Part shown: positions 1-6,857 of the stretch, piece after piece
Numbering within the stretch: the first letter of the stretch is position 1
Layout of the letters: every line of letters begins with the position of its first letter
NCBI GenBank assembly: GCA_023459215.1
Contig: JAEWVF010000046.1
Span: 1-18,884, forward strand
Reading direction: 5' to 3'
DNA length: 18,884 bases
From: Chloroflexota bacterium
GTDB taxonomy: Bacteria > Chloroflexota > Anaerolineae > Anaerolineales > Villigracilaceae
Program-made: the position numbers and the translations under genes
The notes under the pieces: model-generated
What the model was told of the DNA's origin: nothing
Databases searched by the model: none
What the model saw: only the letters and a program-made list of their open reading frames with translations

Positions 1-509
1 CAATTGCCCGCCTGCTCGAGTGGATGGCCTCCGATGAGGGTTACTACCTGCTCGGCTTCGGCGTCAAAGATGTCAACTACAAGCTCGACGACAAGGGTTT
101 CATCACCACCGAAGGTCTCGAAGATGCCGCCAAGTGGACTTCCAAGGAAGCCCAGCCGCTGACCCAGCTCGCCAATATGGTTTACATCTTCAGCGATGTC
201 GAAATGCAGGCTCGTTATGTGGCCTACAAGACCAAGAACGGCTACGACATGGATCCGAAGGCTTACTATGCCGCATACCTGAAGCAGCCCTTTACACAGG
301 CAACTGGCCAGAGCGTCATCAATCCGCCCTCCAACGCCGCTGACTTCACCCGCTTCTACAGCGAAAGCATCGTCCAGTTTGTCCTCGGCCAGAAACCGCT
401 CGACCAGGCCGCCTGGGATGAGTTCATCGCTACCCTCGACAGCCTCGGCGCGAAAGACCTCGAAGCCGCTGCCAAGGAAACACTGCTCCAGGCCGGGTTT
501 GTGCAATAA
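1..509 (+). CDS. Extracellular solute-binding protein of a sugar ABC transporter (C-terminal part)
   Basis: The reading frame is open from the left edge (first full codon at position 3) to a TAA at 507-509, giving about 168 residues of a C-terminal domain. The N-terminus with signal peptide and lipobox lies outside the window. The pattern GFGVKDVNYKLDDKG near the start, then the helical tail ending in LLQAGFVQ, resembles the family 1 / LplA-YtcQ-type binding proteins that deliver oligosaccharides to ABC permeases. From the genes downstream the likely ligand is an oligogalacturonide or rhamnogalacturonide; that is inference from context. The permease genes would be expected upstream of the window. 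A strong hairpin follows the stop, so this gene probably ends its own transcript. An internal ATG at 24 is not the true start because the frame stays open before it. Confidence 0.8.
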   Translation, partial: IARLLEWMASDEGYYLLGFGVKDVNYKLDDKGFITTEGLEDAAKWTSKEAQPLTQLANMVYIFSDVEMQARYVAYKTKNGYDMDPKAYYAAYLKQPFTQATGQSVINPPSNAADFTRFYSESIVQFVLGQKPLDQAAWDEFIATLDSLGAKDLEAAAKETLLQAGFVQ

Positions 510-528
510 CCGGCTCCGATAGAAACAC

Positions 529-556
529 GAGGCGGGCGGCCACAACCGCCCGCCTC
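529..556 (+). terminator. Strong GC hairpin after the solute-binding protein gene
   Basis: An 11-bp perfect inverted repeat, GAGGCGGGCGG / CCGCCCGCCTC, with a 6-nt loop lies 19 nt after the stop codon. It is followed by a short pyrimidine run (TCTCTCTG) rather than a clean U-tract. It is probably an intrinsic terminator or an RNA-stabilising hairpin separating the transporter transcript from the enzyme genes. Confidence 0.6.
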
Positions 557-568
557 TCTCTGAACGCT

Positions 569-632
569 GGTCGAGTAGGCGGCGGGTTTCGATACGCACA
601 GAACGCTACTCAACCGCCGCCGTATCGAGACC
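569..632. repeat. Short inverted repeat, GGTCGAGTAG...CGTATCGAGACC family
   Basis: The element starts GGTCGAGTAG and ends CGTATCGAGACC, with internal matching pieces (GGTTTCGATACG, CTACTCAACC, GGCGGCGG/CCGCCGCC). The same termini recur at 5684-5764 and twice at 18175-18267, so this is a dispersed repeat family. It fills the gap between the hairpin and the GH4 gene. Its function is unknown; it could form a stable RNA stem. Confidence 0.8.
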
Positions 633-672
633 TGTTGTCTAAACCTAATCTTCGCTAAATTCGCAGAATCCG

Positions 673-2031
673 ATGTCCAATCCACCCCTCTCCCTCAAAA
701 TTGCCTACCTCGGCGGCGGTAGCCGTGAATGGGCGCGCAAATTGATGTTCGATCTGGCGCTGACGCCCGACCTGACCGGCGAAGTGGCTTTATACGACAT
801 CGACATGGAATCTGCGCGCCTGAACGAGCAACTCGGCAACTGGCTGCACGCTTCGCAGCAGCCGGGAGTGGTTTCGCGCTGGCATTATGCCGCCGTTGAT
901 ACGCTCAAGGACGCCCTGCGCGACGCGGATTTGGTCATCATCTCGATCCAGCCCGGCTCGCTGGAATTAATGCAAAAAGAAATTGCCATCGCCGAAAAAT
1001 ACGGCCTGTACTTCCCGGTAGGCGATACCAGCGGCGCGCCCGGTTTGGTGCGTGGACTGCGCTCCGCTTCCATCTATAAAGGTTTTGCCGAAACCATCGC
1101 CGAAATCTGTCCCAATGCCTGGGTCATCAACTACACCAACCCGATGGCCATCTGCACCCGCACCCTGACCCGTGTCGCGCCACAACTCAAGGTTTTCGGC
1201 TGCTGTCACGAAGTTTTCGCGGTGCAGAAAATGCTCGCCGGTCTCGTCGGTCAGTATTGGGGCGTGCCAGTCCCCGCCAAGGACGAGATCAAGGTCAACG
1301 TTCTCGGCCTCAACCACTTCACCTGGATTGACCAGGCCACTTGGCAAGGCCGCGACCTGCTCGAACTCGTCCGCCAGCATATCGCCCAACCTGGAACCCT
1401 GCGCTCCTATACCCAAGCCGAAGTCGAAAGTTGGGGCGATTGGTTCAAAAGCGTTCATCAGGTCAAATTTGGACTTTTCCAGCGCTTTGGCATTCTCGCC
1501 GCCGCTGGAGACCGTCACCTCGTTGAATTTATCCCGGGATTCATTTCTTCCCCGGAAACGTTATTCCGTTATGGAATTATCCGCACACCCGTCAGTTTTC
1601 GTATCGCCCGCTGGCAGGCAGCCCCGCAAAAGACGCGCGACCTGCTCTCAGGCCAGACTCCGCTCGAACTCAAATCCAGCGGCGAGGAGGGCGTGCGCCA
1701 GATCAAGGCCCTCTTTGGCCTGGGCGACCTTGTCACCAACGTCAACCTAAAGAATACCGGGCAAATTGCCAACCTGCCGCTCGACGTGGTCGTCGAGACC
1801 AACGCCCATTTCAGCCGCGACGAAGTTCGCCCGCTGGCGGCTGGCTCGCTCCCGGCTGGGCTGCTTCCGCTGATTCAGCAGCACAGCGCCAACCAGGAAC
1901 TGATCATCGAATCCGCCCTGACTGGCAACCAAGACTTGGCCTTTCAAGCTCTCTATAGCGACCCATCCAACTCCCTGACCCTCGACCAGACCTGGGAGAT
2001 GTTTTCCGAAATGATGAATGCAGAAGGATGA
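673..2031 (+). CDS. lplD: GH4 alpha-galacturonidase (LplD type)
   Basis: A 452-residue GH4 enzyme. GH4 hydrolases use NAD+ and a divalent metal in an oxidation-elimination mechanism. Visible are the N-terminal dinucleotide-binding stretch YLGGGSREW (about residues 12-20), NYTNPM (153-158), CHEV (178-181) and GLNHFTW (212-218). In this family the CHEV form of the metal-binding motif is known from alpha-galacturonidases such as Bacillus subtilis LplD, whereas alpha-glucosidases and alpha-galactosidases of the family carry other residues there. The expected reaction is release of D-galacturonate from short oligogalacturonides. There is no signal peptide, so it acts in the cytoplasm on imported sugars. 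No good ribosome-binding site precedes the ATG. The final residues and stop run into a repeat at 2014-2082. Alpha-glucuronidase activity is the main alternative. Confidence 0.88.
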   Translation: MSNPPLSLKIAYLGGGSREWARKLMFDLALTPDLTGEVALYDIDMESARLNEQLGNWLHASQQPGVVSRWHYAAVDTLKDALRDADLVIISIQPGSLELMQKEIAIAEKYGLYFPVGDTSGAPGLVRGLRSASIYKGFAETIAEICPNAWVINYTNPMAICTRTLTRVAPQLKVFGCCHEVFAVQKMLAGLVGQYWGVPVPAKDEIKVNVLGLNHFTWIDQATWQGRDLLELVRQHIAQPGTLRSYTQAEVESWGDWFKSVHQVKFGLFQRFGILAAAGDRHLVEFIPGFISSPETLFRYGIIRTPVSFRIARWQAAPQKTRDLLSGQTPLELKSSGEEGVRQIKALFGLGDLVTNVNLKNTGQIANLPLDVVVETNAHFSRDEVRPLAAGSLPAGLLPLIQQHSANQELIIESALTGNQDLAFQALYSDPSNSLTLDQTWEMFSEMMNAEG

Positions 2032-2082
2032 AGGCAGAATTTTCCTTCGCCATTCATCATTCATCCTTCCGCCTTCATCCTT
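2014..2082. repeat. GAAGGATGAAG-type inverted repeat spanning the lplD stop codon
   Basis: The left side (ATGATGAATGCAGAAGGATG and on) and the right side (CATTCATCATTCATCCTTCC and on) are imperfect reverse complements built from the unit GCGGAAGGATGAAG. The lplD stop codon TGA at 2029-2031 lies in the left arm, so the last few residues (MNAEG) are repeat-derived or repeat-like. The right arm ends about 10 nt before the next start codon and leaves no clear Shine-Dalgarno sequence. Confidence 0.7.
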
Positions 2083-2091
2083 TATTCGCCT

Positions 2092-3201
2092 ATGTCCACT
2101 CCAACCACTCCACCGATTGTCACCACCAATTCCTGGGCAGTTCGCATGGCTGATTCTGTCCTGCAAAACTATCCCAAATCAAAGTGGAGGTGGCACTACG
2201 AACATGGACTGGCCATCCAGGCGATTGCCGCCATCGGCGAGAGTCGCTTTCAGGATGTGGACAAGGCCTGGGTCGATCATTTTGTCACCGCGACTGGCGC
2301 CATCCACACCTATCGGGTGGGTGAATACAACCTCGACCAAATCAACCCTGGCAAGTTGCTCTTTCCCCTCTACCGCCGCACTGGCGATGAGCGCTACGCT
2401 GCTGCCATCCAACTCCTGCGCAAACAGATGCAGGCCCAGCCACGGACTGCCAGCGGCGGCTACTGGCACAAGCAGATTTATCCACACCAGATGTGGCTGG
2501 ACGGCGTTTACATGGCCGAACCTTTCCAGGCCGAATACGCGGTCACTTTTGGCGAACCCGAACTCTTTGATGACATCGCCCGGCAGTTCATTCTGATGGA
2601 AAACAAAGCCCGTGACCCGCAAACCGGCCTGCTCTACCACGGCTGGGATGAGTCAAAAGCCCAGAAATGGGCGAACCCGGAAACGGGTTGTTCGCCCCAT
2701 TTCTGGGGCCGGGCGATGGGCTGGTATCTGATGGCCCTCGTCGATGTGCTCGAACTCCTTCCCATGGAACATCCCCGCCGCGCTGACTTGATTGCGATCC
2801 TCAGCCGCCTTTCGGCTGCCCTGACGCGCTACCAGGACCCGGTCAGCGGGCTATGGTATCAAATCGTCGATTTGCCCGAACGCCCCGGCAATTATTGTGA
2901 ATCGTCGGTTTCGGCCATGCTGGCCTATGGTTTTGCCAAAGCGGTGCGCAAAGGCTGGCTGCCCGCCGAATATCTCTCGGCGGCGCGGCGCGCCTATCAT
3001 GGCCTGCTCGAAAACATGATCCGCGTCGATGCGCGCGGCGCGCTGACCCTGGAAGGCACGTGCAGCGTGGCCGGGCTGGGTGGTGAACCCTATCGCGATG
3101 GTTCGTTTGATTACTACATCCACGAACCTGTGGCAGCCAATGATTTCAAGGGCGTTGGCCCGTTCATTCTGGCGGCGCTCGAAATGGAAAAAGCGAAGTA
3201 A
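2092..3201 (+). CDS. GH105 unsaturated galacturonyl / rhamnogalacturonyl hydrolase
   Basis: A 369-residue (alpha/alpha)6-barrel protein of family GH105 (YteR/YesR/RhiN). These enzymes remove the 4,5-unsaturated galacturonate left at the non-reducing end by pectate or rhamnogalacturonan lyases. Family landmarks are WHYEHGL (34-40), YNLDQINPGKLL (79-90, with an Asp near 82), QMWLDGVYMAEPF (133-145, with Asp137 at the place of the YteR catalytic Asp) and SPHFWGRAMGWY (about 196-207). There is no signal peptide, so it is predicted to be cytoplasmic. The product, 5-keto-4-deoxyuronate after ring opening, is the substrate for the isomerase and KduD encoded further down. I cannot separate oligogalacturonide from rhamnogalacturonan preference from sequence alone; no rhamnose genes are in view, which leans towards homogalacturonan. 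Confidence 0.88.
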   Translation: MSTPTTPPIVTTNSWAVRMADSVLQNYPKSKWRWHYEHGLAIQAIAAIGESRFQDVDKAWVDHFVTATGAIHTYRVGEYNLDQINPGKLLFPLYRRTGDERYAAAIQLLRKQMQAQPRTASGGYWHKQIYPHQMWLDGVYMAEPFQAEYAVTFGEPELFDDIARQFILMENKARDPQTGLLYHGWDESKAQKWANPETGCSPHFWGRAMGWYLMALVDVLELLPMEHPRRADLIAILSRLSAALTRYQDPVSGLWYQIVDLPERPGNYCESSVSAMLAYGFAKAVRKGWLPAEYLSAARRAYHGLLENMIRVDARGALTLEGTCSVAGLGGEPYRDGSFDYYIHEPVAANDFKGVGPFILAALEMEKAK

Positions 3202-3205
3202 ATCC

Positions 3206-3271
3206 GGTCATTCAGTTGACCAGTTATTCGGTTGTCCGGTTCATTGCCCAACCGGATAACCGGCCAACCGG
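3206..3271. repeat. CCGGTT/AACCGG-rich inverted repeat
   Basis: The gap between the GH105 and GH28 genes is filled by tandem and inverted variants of AACCGG: AGTTATTCGGTTGTCCGGTT on the left and AACCGGATAACCGGCCAACC on the right, separated by a short loop. It can fold into a hairpin. It is a different family from the other repeats in the window. Confidence 0.7.
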
Positions 3272-3283
3272 AAAACAGCACTT

Positions 3284-4513
3284 ATGAATACTCTTGATCT
3301 TCAAAACGAGATAGACGCCTGCGCTGCTCGCGGCGGCGGCACCGTGACCGTCCCCGCCGGGAAGCATCTGGTTGGCGCGATCTTTTTCCGTGACAACATC
3401 ACCCTGCATCTCGAAGCGGGCGCGGTTTTGCTCGGCAGCCAGGACCCCGCCGATTATCCTGTCACCCCCAACCGCTGGGAGGGTTCAGAGCAACTGACCT
3501 ACGCCCCGCTGCTGGCGGGCAACGGCCTGAAAAATATCGCCATCACCGGGCGCGGCACCATCGACGGGCAGGGCCAGCCCTGGTGGCGCGCTTTCCGCGA
3601 GAAAACCCTGGCTTATCCCCGTCCGCGCCTGATCGGCTTCGCCGATTGCCAGAATGTGCTCATCGAAGGCGTCACCCTGACCAACTCCCCGGCCTGGACG
3701 GTCAACCCGATTCGCTGCGAAAACGTCAATATTCGTGGCGTGACCATCGTCAATCCGCCCGATTCGCCCAACACTGACGGCATCAACCCCGATTCCTGCC
3801 GCCTGGTGCGCATCTCCGATTGCTTTGTCAGCGTCGGCGATGATTGCATCACGCTCAAATCGGGCACCCAGTTCGAGCACCCCAACCTGCTCCAGCCTTG
3901 CCGCGACATCACCATCACCAACTGCACCCTCGAGCGCGGCCACGGCGGCGTGGTCATCGGCAGCGAAATGAGCGGCGATGTGCAAAACGTGACCATCTCC
4001 AACTGCGTGCTGGTCGGCACCGACCGTGGCATCCGCATGAAATCGCGGCGCGGGCGTGGCGGCGTGGTTGAGAACGTGCGCGTCACCAATCTGATTATGG
4101 ATGGCGTGCTCTGCCCCTTCACCATGAATCTTTACTATCACTGCAACGGGGCCAAGGGCGATACCGCCGTTTCCGACAAAAATCCCCGCCCGGTCGATGA
4201 GAGTACGCCCGCTTTCCGCAACATCCACTACAGCCATATCACCGCGGTGGATGTAAAAATCGCCGCTGGTTTTTTCTACGGCCTGGCTGAAATGCCGCTC
4301 GAGGATATTTCCCTGGCTGATATTTCCGTCTCGTTAACCGGCGGCGCGGACCCAGACTACCCGGAAATGGCCGACGACATCCCAAGCATGTCCCAGGCTG
4401 GATTTTTTATCCGCAACGCCCGCCGCGTGCGTCTCGACAATGTGCAAGTCCACAATCAATTGGGTGAAGCGTTTGACGTTGACAACTCAGTCACTAATTT
4501 GGTGATTTCTTGA
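3284..4513 (+). CDS. GH28 polygalacturonase, probably intracellular exo-acting
   Basis: A 409-residue parallel beta-helix protein of family GH28. The catalytic signatures are all present: NTDG (163-166), GDDC (185-188, the two catalytic Asp), GHGG (219-222) and RGIRMKS (248-254, equivalent to the RIK substrate-binding motif). The N-terminus (DLQNEIDACAARGGGTVTVP) starts straight into the beta-helix cap with no signal peptide. The length and cytoplasmic location fit an exo-polygalacturonase (galacturan 1,4-alpha-galacturonidase) that trims imported oligogalacturonides to galacturonate. Rhamnogalacturonan hydrolase or xylogalacturonan activity cannot be excluded. The ribosome-binding site is poor and the start follows a repeat. 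The stop codon (4511-4513) lies inside the left arm of the next repeat, so the natural C-terminus (NLVIS) is partly repeat-encoded. Confidence 0.87.
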   Translation: MNTLDLQNEIDACAARGGGTVTVPAGKHLVGAIFFRDNITLHLEAGAVLLGSQDPADYPVTPNRWEGSEQLTYAPLLAGNGLKNIAITGRGTIDGQGQPWWRAFREKTLAYPRPRLIGFADCQNVLIEGVTLTNSPAWTVNPIRCENVNIRGVTIVNPPDSPNTDGINPDSCRLVRISDCFVSVGDDCITLKSGTQFEHPNLLQPCRDITITNCTLERGHGGVVIGSEMSGDVQNVTISNCVLVGTDRGIRMKSRRGRGGVVENVRVTNLIMDGVLCPFTMNLYYHCNGAKGDTAVSDKNPRPVDESTPAFRNIHYSHITAVDVKIAAGFFYGLAEMPLEDISLADISVSLTGGADPDYPEMADDIPSMSQAGFFIRNARRVRLDNVQVHNQLGEAFDVDNSVTNLVIS

Positions 4514-4552
4514 TTGGGTGATTTAGCGATTATTCACCCAATCAAGAAATCA
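4503..4552. repeat. Perfect 19-bp inverted repeat containing the GH28 stop codon
   Basis: Positions 4503-4521 (TGATTTCTTGATTGGGTGA) are the exact reverse complement of 4534-4552, with a 12-nt AT-rich loop. Further copies of AATCACTAAATCACT follow. The GH28 stop TGA is at 4511-4513, within the left arm. The hairpin could attenuate transcription or protect the 3' end, but there is no T-run directly after it. Confidence 0.85.
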
Positions 4553-4584
4553 CTAAATCACTAAATTCTACCCCGGAGTTTCCC

Positions 4585-5667
4585 ATGCCCAAAATCGTCA
4601 CCTTTGGCGAAATCATGCTTCGCCTCGCCCCACCCGGTTTTCAACGCTTCACCCAGGCCCGCAGCCTCGAAGCCACCTATGGCGGCGGCGAAGCCAACGT
4701 CGCCGTCTCGCTTGCCAACTACGGCGAAACTGTCGATTTCGTCACCCGTCTGCCCAAAAACGACCTGGGCGATGCCTGCCTCAACACCCTGCGCGGACTG
4801 GGCGTCGGCACAACTCACATTCTGCGCGGCGGCGAACGGATCGGCATCTACTTCCTCGAAACCGGGGCTGCCCAGCGCGCCAGCAAGGTTATCTACGACC
4901 GGGCCGGGTCCAGTTTTGCCACCATCCAACCCGGCAGCGTGGACTGGAAAACCGTCTTTGCCGACGCCGACTGGTTCCACTGGACTGGCATCACGCCCGC
5001 CGTTTCGCAGGGCGCTGCCGAAGTCTGCCGCGAAGCCATCCTCGCGGCCCGTGAATTGGGCGTCACCGTTTCCACTGACCTAAACTATCGCGCCAAACTG
5101 TGGAAATGGGGCAAAACCGCCGGGGAAGTCATGAGCGACCTGGTAGGCATGTGTGATGTGGCCCTTGGCAACGAGGAGGACGCCGAAAAAGTCTTTGGCA
5201 TCCAGGCCCCCGAAAGCGACATCACTGCCGGGAAGGTCGATGCCGATCACTATCGTTTTGTCTGCGAAAAACTGGCCGAGCGCTTCCCCTCGCTCAAAAC
5301 AGTCTCCATCACCCTGCGCGGCTCACTTTCGGCCAGTCACAACACGTGGTCGAGCGTTTTATGGGTTCGCCCTGAGCGGAGCGACCCTGAGCCTGTCGAA
5401 GGGGAGCAAAGTCGAAGGGCAGGTTTCTATGTTGCCCCCACCTACGACATCCTCCCGATCATTGACCGCGTCGGCGGCGGCGACTCGTTCATGGGTGGCC
5501 TGATCTACGGTTTGCGCAAATACGCCGACGACCCGCAAAAAGCGCTCAATTTTGCCGCGGCCGCTGCCTGCCTCAAACACAGCATTCCCGGCGATTTCAA
5601 CGCCGTGACCGTCGCCGAAGTCGAGACCCTGATGGCGGGTGACGCCTCGGGACGGGTTTCGCGGTAG
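4585..5667 (+). CDS. kdgK: PfkB-family 2-dehydro-3-deoxygluconokinase (KDG kinase) with a repeat-derived insertion
   Basis: A 360-residue ribokinase-fold kinase that should phosphorylate 2-keto-3-deoxygluconate to KDPG. Visible are the N-terminal FGEIMLRLAP (7-16), substrate-site GGGEANVA (33-40), DLNYRAKLW (about 166-174) and the phosphate-binding DRVGGGDSF (294-302) with the probable catalytic base Asp300. Between SSVLW and AGFYVAPTYD, where KDG kinases normally have only a few turn residues, there is an extra stretch around residues 261-279 containing RPERSDPEPVEG. It is encoded by a short inverted repeat (5369-5420). The frame is kept and all motifs are intact, so the enzyme is probably active. 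It sits after GH28 and before the FAH and aldolase genes. The start is supported by GGAG in CCCCGGAGTTTCCC just upstream. Confidence 0.88.
   Translation: MPKIVTFGEIMLRLAPPGFQRFTQARSLEATYGGGEANVAVSLANYGETVDFVTRLPKNDLGDACLNTLRGLGVGTTHILRGGERIGIYFLETGAAQRASKVIYDRAGSSFATIQPGSVDWKTVFADADWFHWTGITPAVSQGAAEVCREAILAARELGVTVSTDLNYRAKLWKWGKTAGEVMSDLVGMCDVALGNEEDAEKVFGIQAPESDITAGKVDADHYRFVCEKLAERFPSLKTVSITLRGSLSASHNTWSSVLWVRPERSDPEPVEGEQSRRAGFYVAPTYDILPIIDRVGGGDSFMGGLIYGLRKYADDPQKALNFAAAAACLKHSIPGDFNAVTVAEVETLMAGDASGRVSR
5369..5420. repeat. In-frame repeat inside kdgK (CCTGAG...TCGAAGG family)
   Basis: The ends GCCCTGAGCG and GTCGAAGGGC are inverted, and an inner copy CCCTGAGCCTGTCGAAGGG (5385-5403) is present. 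That 19-mer is the exact reverse complement of 7970-7988 in the IolB-like gene. Related copies lie between genes at 8498-8529 and 8560-8605. Here the repeat is translated as about 17 residues of extra loop. Confidence 0.85.
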
Positions 5668-5671
5668 GTTA

Positions 5672-5861
5672 TGTCATTGCGAGGGTCGAGTAGCCCTGAG
5701 CGTTCCTGGCGACACTTGCACCGCACTGCGTTCGGTGCAGTGCAGGTGAGGGCGTATCGAGACCCGAGGCAATCTCCCGTAAAACGGGTGAATTTTGCAG
5801 GCGGCATCCCACCGTTTCGGTGGAGATTGCTTCGTTGGCCTCCGGCCTCCTCGCAATGACA
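5672..5861. repeat. Nested repeat: GTCATTGCGAGG element containing a GGTCGAGTAG element
   Basis: The outer termini TGTCATTGCGAGG (5672-5684) and CCTCGCAATGACA (5849-5861) are exact reverse complements. Inside the left part lies a second element, GGTCGAGTAG...CGTATCGAGACC (5684-5764), itself holding a hairpin around GCACTGCGTTCGGTGCAGTGC. The rest of the outer element continues with GAGGCAATCTCCC and GGAGATTGCTTCG. The simplest reading is that one repeat inserted into another. It fills the whole 204-nt gap between kdgK and the FAH gene, and the FAH start codon lies only 10 nt after its right end. Confidence 0.85.
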
Positions 5862-5871
5862 TGGAGCAACC

Positions 5872-6783
5872 ATGCGCTTCGTCACCTTCATCCACCACAA
5901 CCAGCCTCGCCTTGGTGCGCTGTTGGGTGATTCCATACTCGACCTGAACCGGGCCAATCCTGCCATTCCCGCCGATATTCTTCTTCTCCTGGGTGCCGGG
6001 GCCTCCGTGCTTGGTCTGGCGCGCGAGGCCCTGGCCGAAGCGAAGCCCGAAGCGTTCATCCCGCTTTCGGAAGCGACCCTGCTCGCGCCCATTCTACGCC
6101 CCGGCAAGATTCTCTGCATTGGACACAACTACAAAGGCCATATCGGCATCGGTAAAACTGAACTACCCGAGTACCCGAACTTTTTCTGCAAAACGGCCAA
6201 CGTCATCACCGGCCACCAGCAGCCTATCCTCATTCCGCGCATCACCTCGCAGGTGGATTATGAAGCGGAACTGGCCGTCGTCATCGGCAAGCGCGGTCAC
6301 GATATTCCTGAAGCCGAAGCCATGCAGTACGTGGCCGGTTATAGCATTTTCAACGATGTCAGCGCCCGCGATGTCCAAAAACGTACCAGCCAGTGGTTTT
6401 TAGGCAAGTCGTTCGACACCTTTGGCCCGCTCGGTCCGGTGCTGGTCACGAAAGATGAAATCCCTGACCCGCACTGCCTTAACCTGGAACTGACCGTCAA
6501 CGGCGTGCCCAGGCAGCGCACCCATACCAGTGATCTGATTTTCAGCGTCCCGTTCCTGGTTTCGTACCTGAGCCAGGTCATGACCCTCGACCCCGGCGAC
6601 ATCATCGCCACCGGCACCCCTGCCAAACTTGTCCTCCCGGAAGGACACCGGGACGGTGTGAGCGAGTCGAAGGACTGCCCCGAAGCCGCCAATCCCCAAC
6701 GCTTTTTGGAGCCGGGGGATGTGGTTGAGATTACGATAGAGAGATTGGGAACGTTGGCAAACCCGATAAAAAGAAACGAGTAA
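5872..6783 (+). CDS. Fumarylacetoacetate hydrolase (FAH) family protein
   Basis: A 303-residue member of the FAH superfamily: metal-dependent hydrolases, isomerases, decarboxylases and dehydratases acting on 2-keto or diketo acids. Motifs are CIGHNYKGH (82-90), DYEAELAVVIG (129-139, metal ligands Glu131 and Glu133), NDVSARD (161-167, Asp162) and IIATGTPA (244-251). In most relatives GTPA is followed within about 10-12 residues by the FLxPGDVV strand. Here about 16 extra residues (EGHRDGVSESKDCPEA) intervene, encoded by a repeat-like segment at 6631-6675. The substrate is unknown. The position between KDG kinase and KDPG aldolase suggests a keto-deoxy sugar acid; in other sugar pathways FAH-fold enzymes act as keto-deoxy-pentonate dehydratase or 2,4-diketo-3-deoxy acid hydrolase. 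A Shine-Dalgarno-like GGAG (5863-5866) supports the start. Confidence 0.82.
   Translation: MRFVTFIHHNQPRLGALLGDSILDLNRANPAIPADILLLLGAGASVLGLAREALAEAKPEAFIPLSEATLLAPILRPGKILCIGHNYKGHIGIGKTELPEYPNFFCKTANVITGHQQPILIPRITSQVDYEAELAVVIGKRGHDIPEAEAMQYVAGYSIFNDVSARDVQKRTSQWFLGKSFDTFGPLGPVLVTKDEIPDPHCLNLELTVNGVPRQRTHTSDLIFSVPFLVSYLSQVMTLDPGDIIATGTPAKLVLPEGHRDGVSESKDCPEAANPQRFLEPGDVVEITIERLGTLANPIKRNE
6631..6675. repeat. Probable in-frame repeat inside the FAH gene
   Basis: The ends GTCCT (6631-6635) and AGGAC (6671-6675) are inverted, and the right part AGTCGAAGGAC matches, in reverse complement, GTCCTTCGACT of the intergenic repeat at 8560. The segment is 45 nt, a multiple of three. It lies exactly where the protein is longer than usual for its family. 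It is more diverged than the copies in kdgK and the IolB-like gene, so its family membership is less certain. Confidence 0.55.
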
Positions 6784-6838
6784 GGAGAAACAAGTTTTCG
6801 CGATGTCACCCCTATTACTCATTTCTCATTACTTTTAA
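6778..6838. repeat. Imperfect inverted repeat of GAGTAAGGAGAAA type spanning the FAH stop codon
   Basis: ACGAGTAAGGAGAAACAAGT on the left resembles the reverse complement of ATTACTCATTTCTCATTACT on the right (about 13 of 17 positions). The FAH stop TAA (6781-6783) is inside the left arm. The right arm ends about 20 nt before the aldolase start. It occupies most of the 74-nt gap. Confidence 0.6.
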
Positions 6839-6857
6839 CTTCACCAAAGGATTTTCC

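Noticed and set aside
635..661. Promoter-like TTGTCT - 15 nt - TAAATT before lplD
   Set aside because: The spacing is short and the match weak, and initiation here would leave almost no leader before the ATG. Not listed as a feature.
2655..2680. Possible repeat insertion in the GH105 gene (CCCGGAAACGGG hairpin)
   Set aside because: The encoded residues (NPETGCSPHFWGR) match the normal family sequence and length, so nothing has been inserted.
3485..4237. Long open frame on the minus strand opposite the GH28 gene
   Set aside because: It is an antisense shadow of a well-supported gene, has low-complexity composition (Ala, Asp, Gly, Val, His) and no recognisable motif. The same holds for minus-strand frames opposite uxaC (9362-10342), the LarA-like gene (13193-13837), the GH4 gene (967-1518) and kduD (8830-9567).
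5672..5861. Small protein genes in the kdgK-FAH gap on either strand
   Set aside because: All frames here are made of repeat sequence and appear only because the repeat lacks stops; no ribosome-binding site or family motif supports them.
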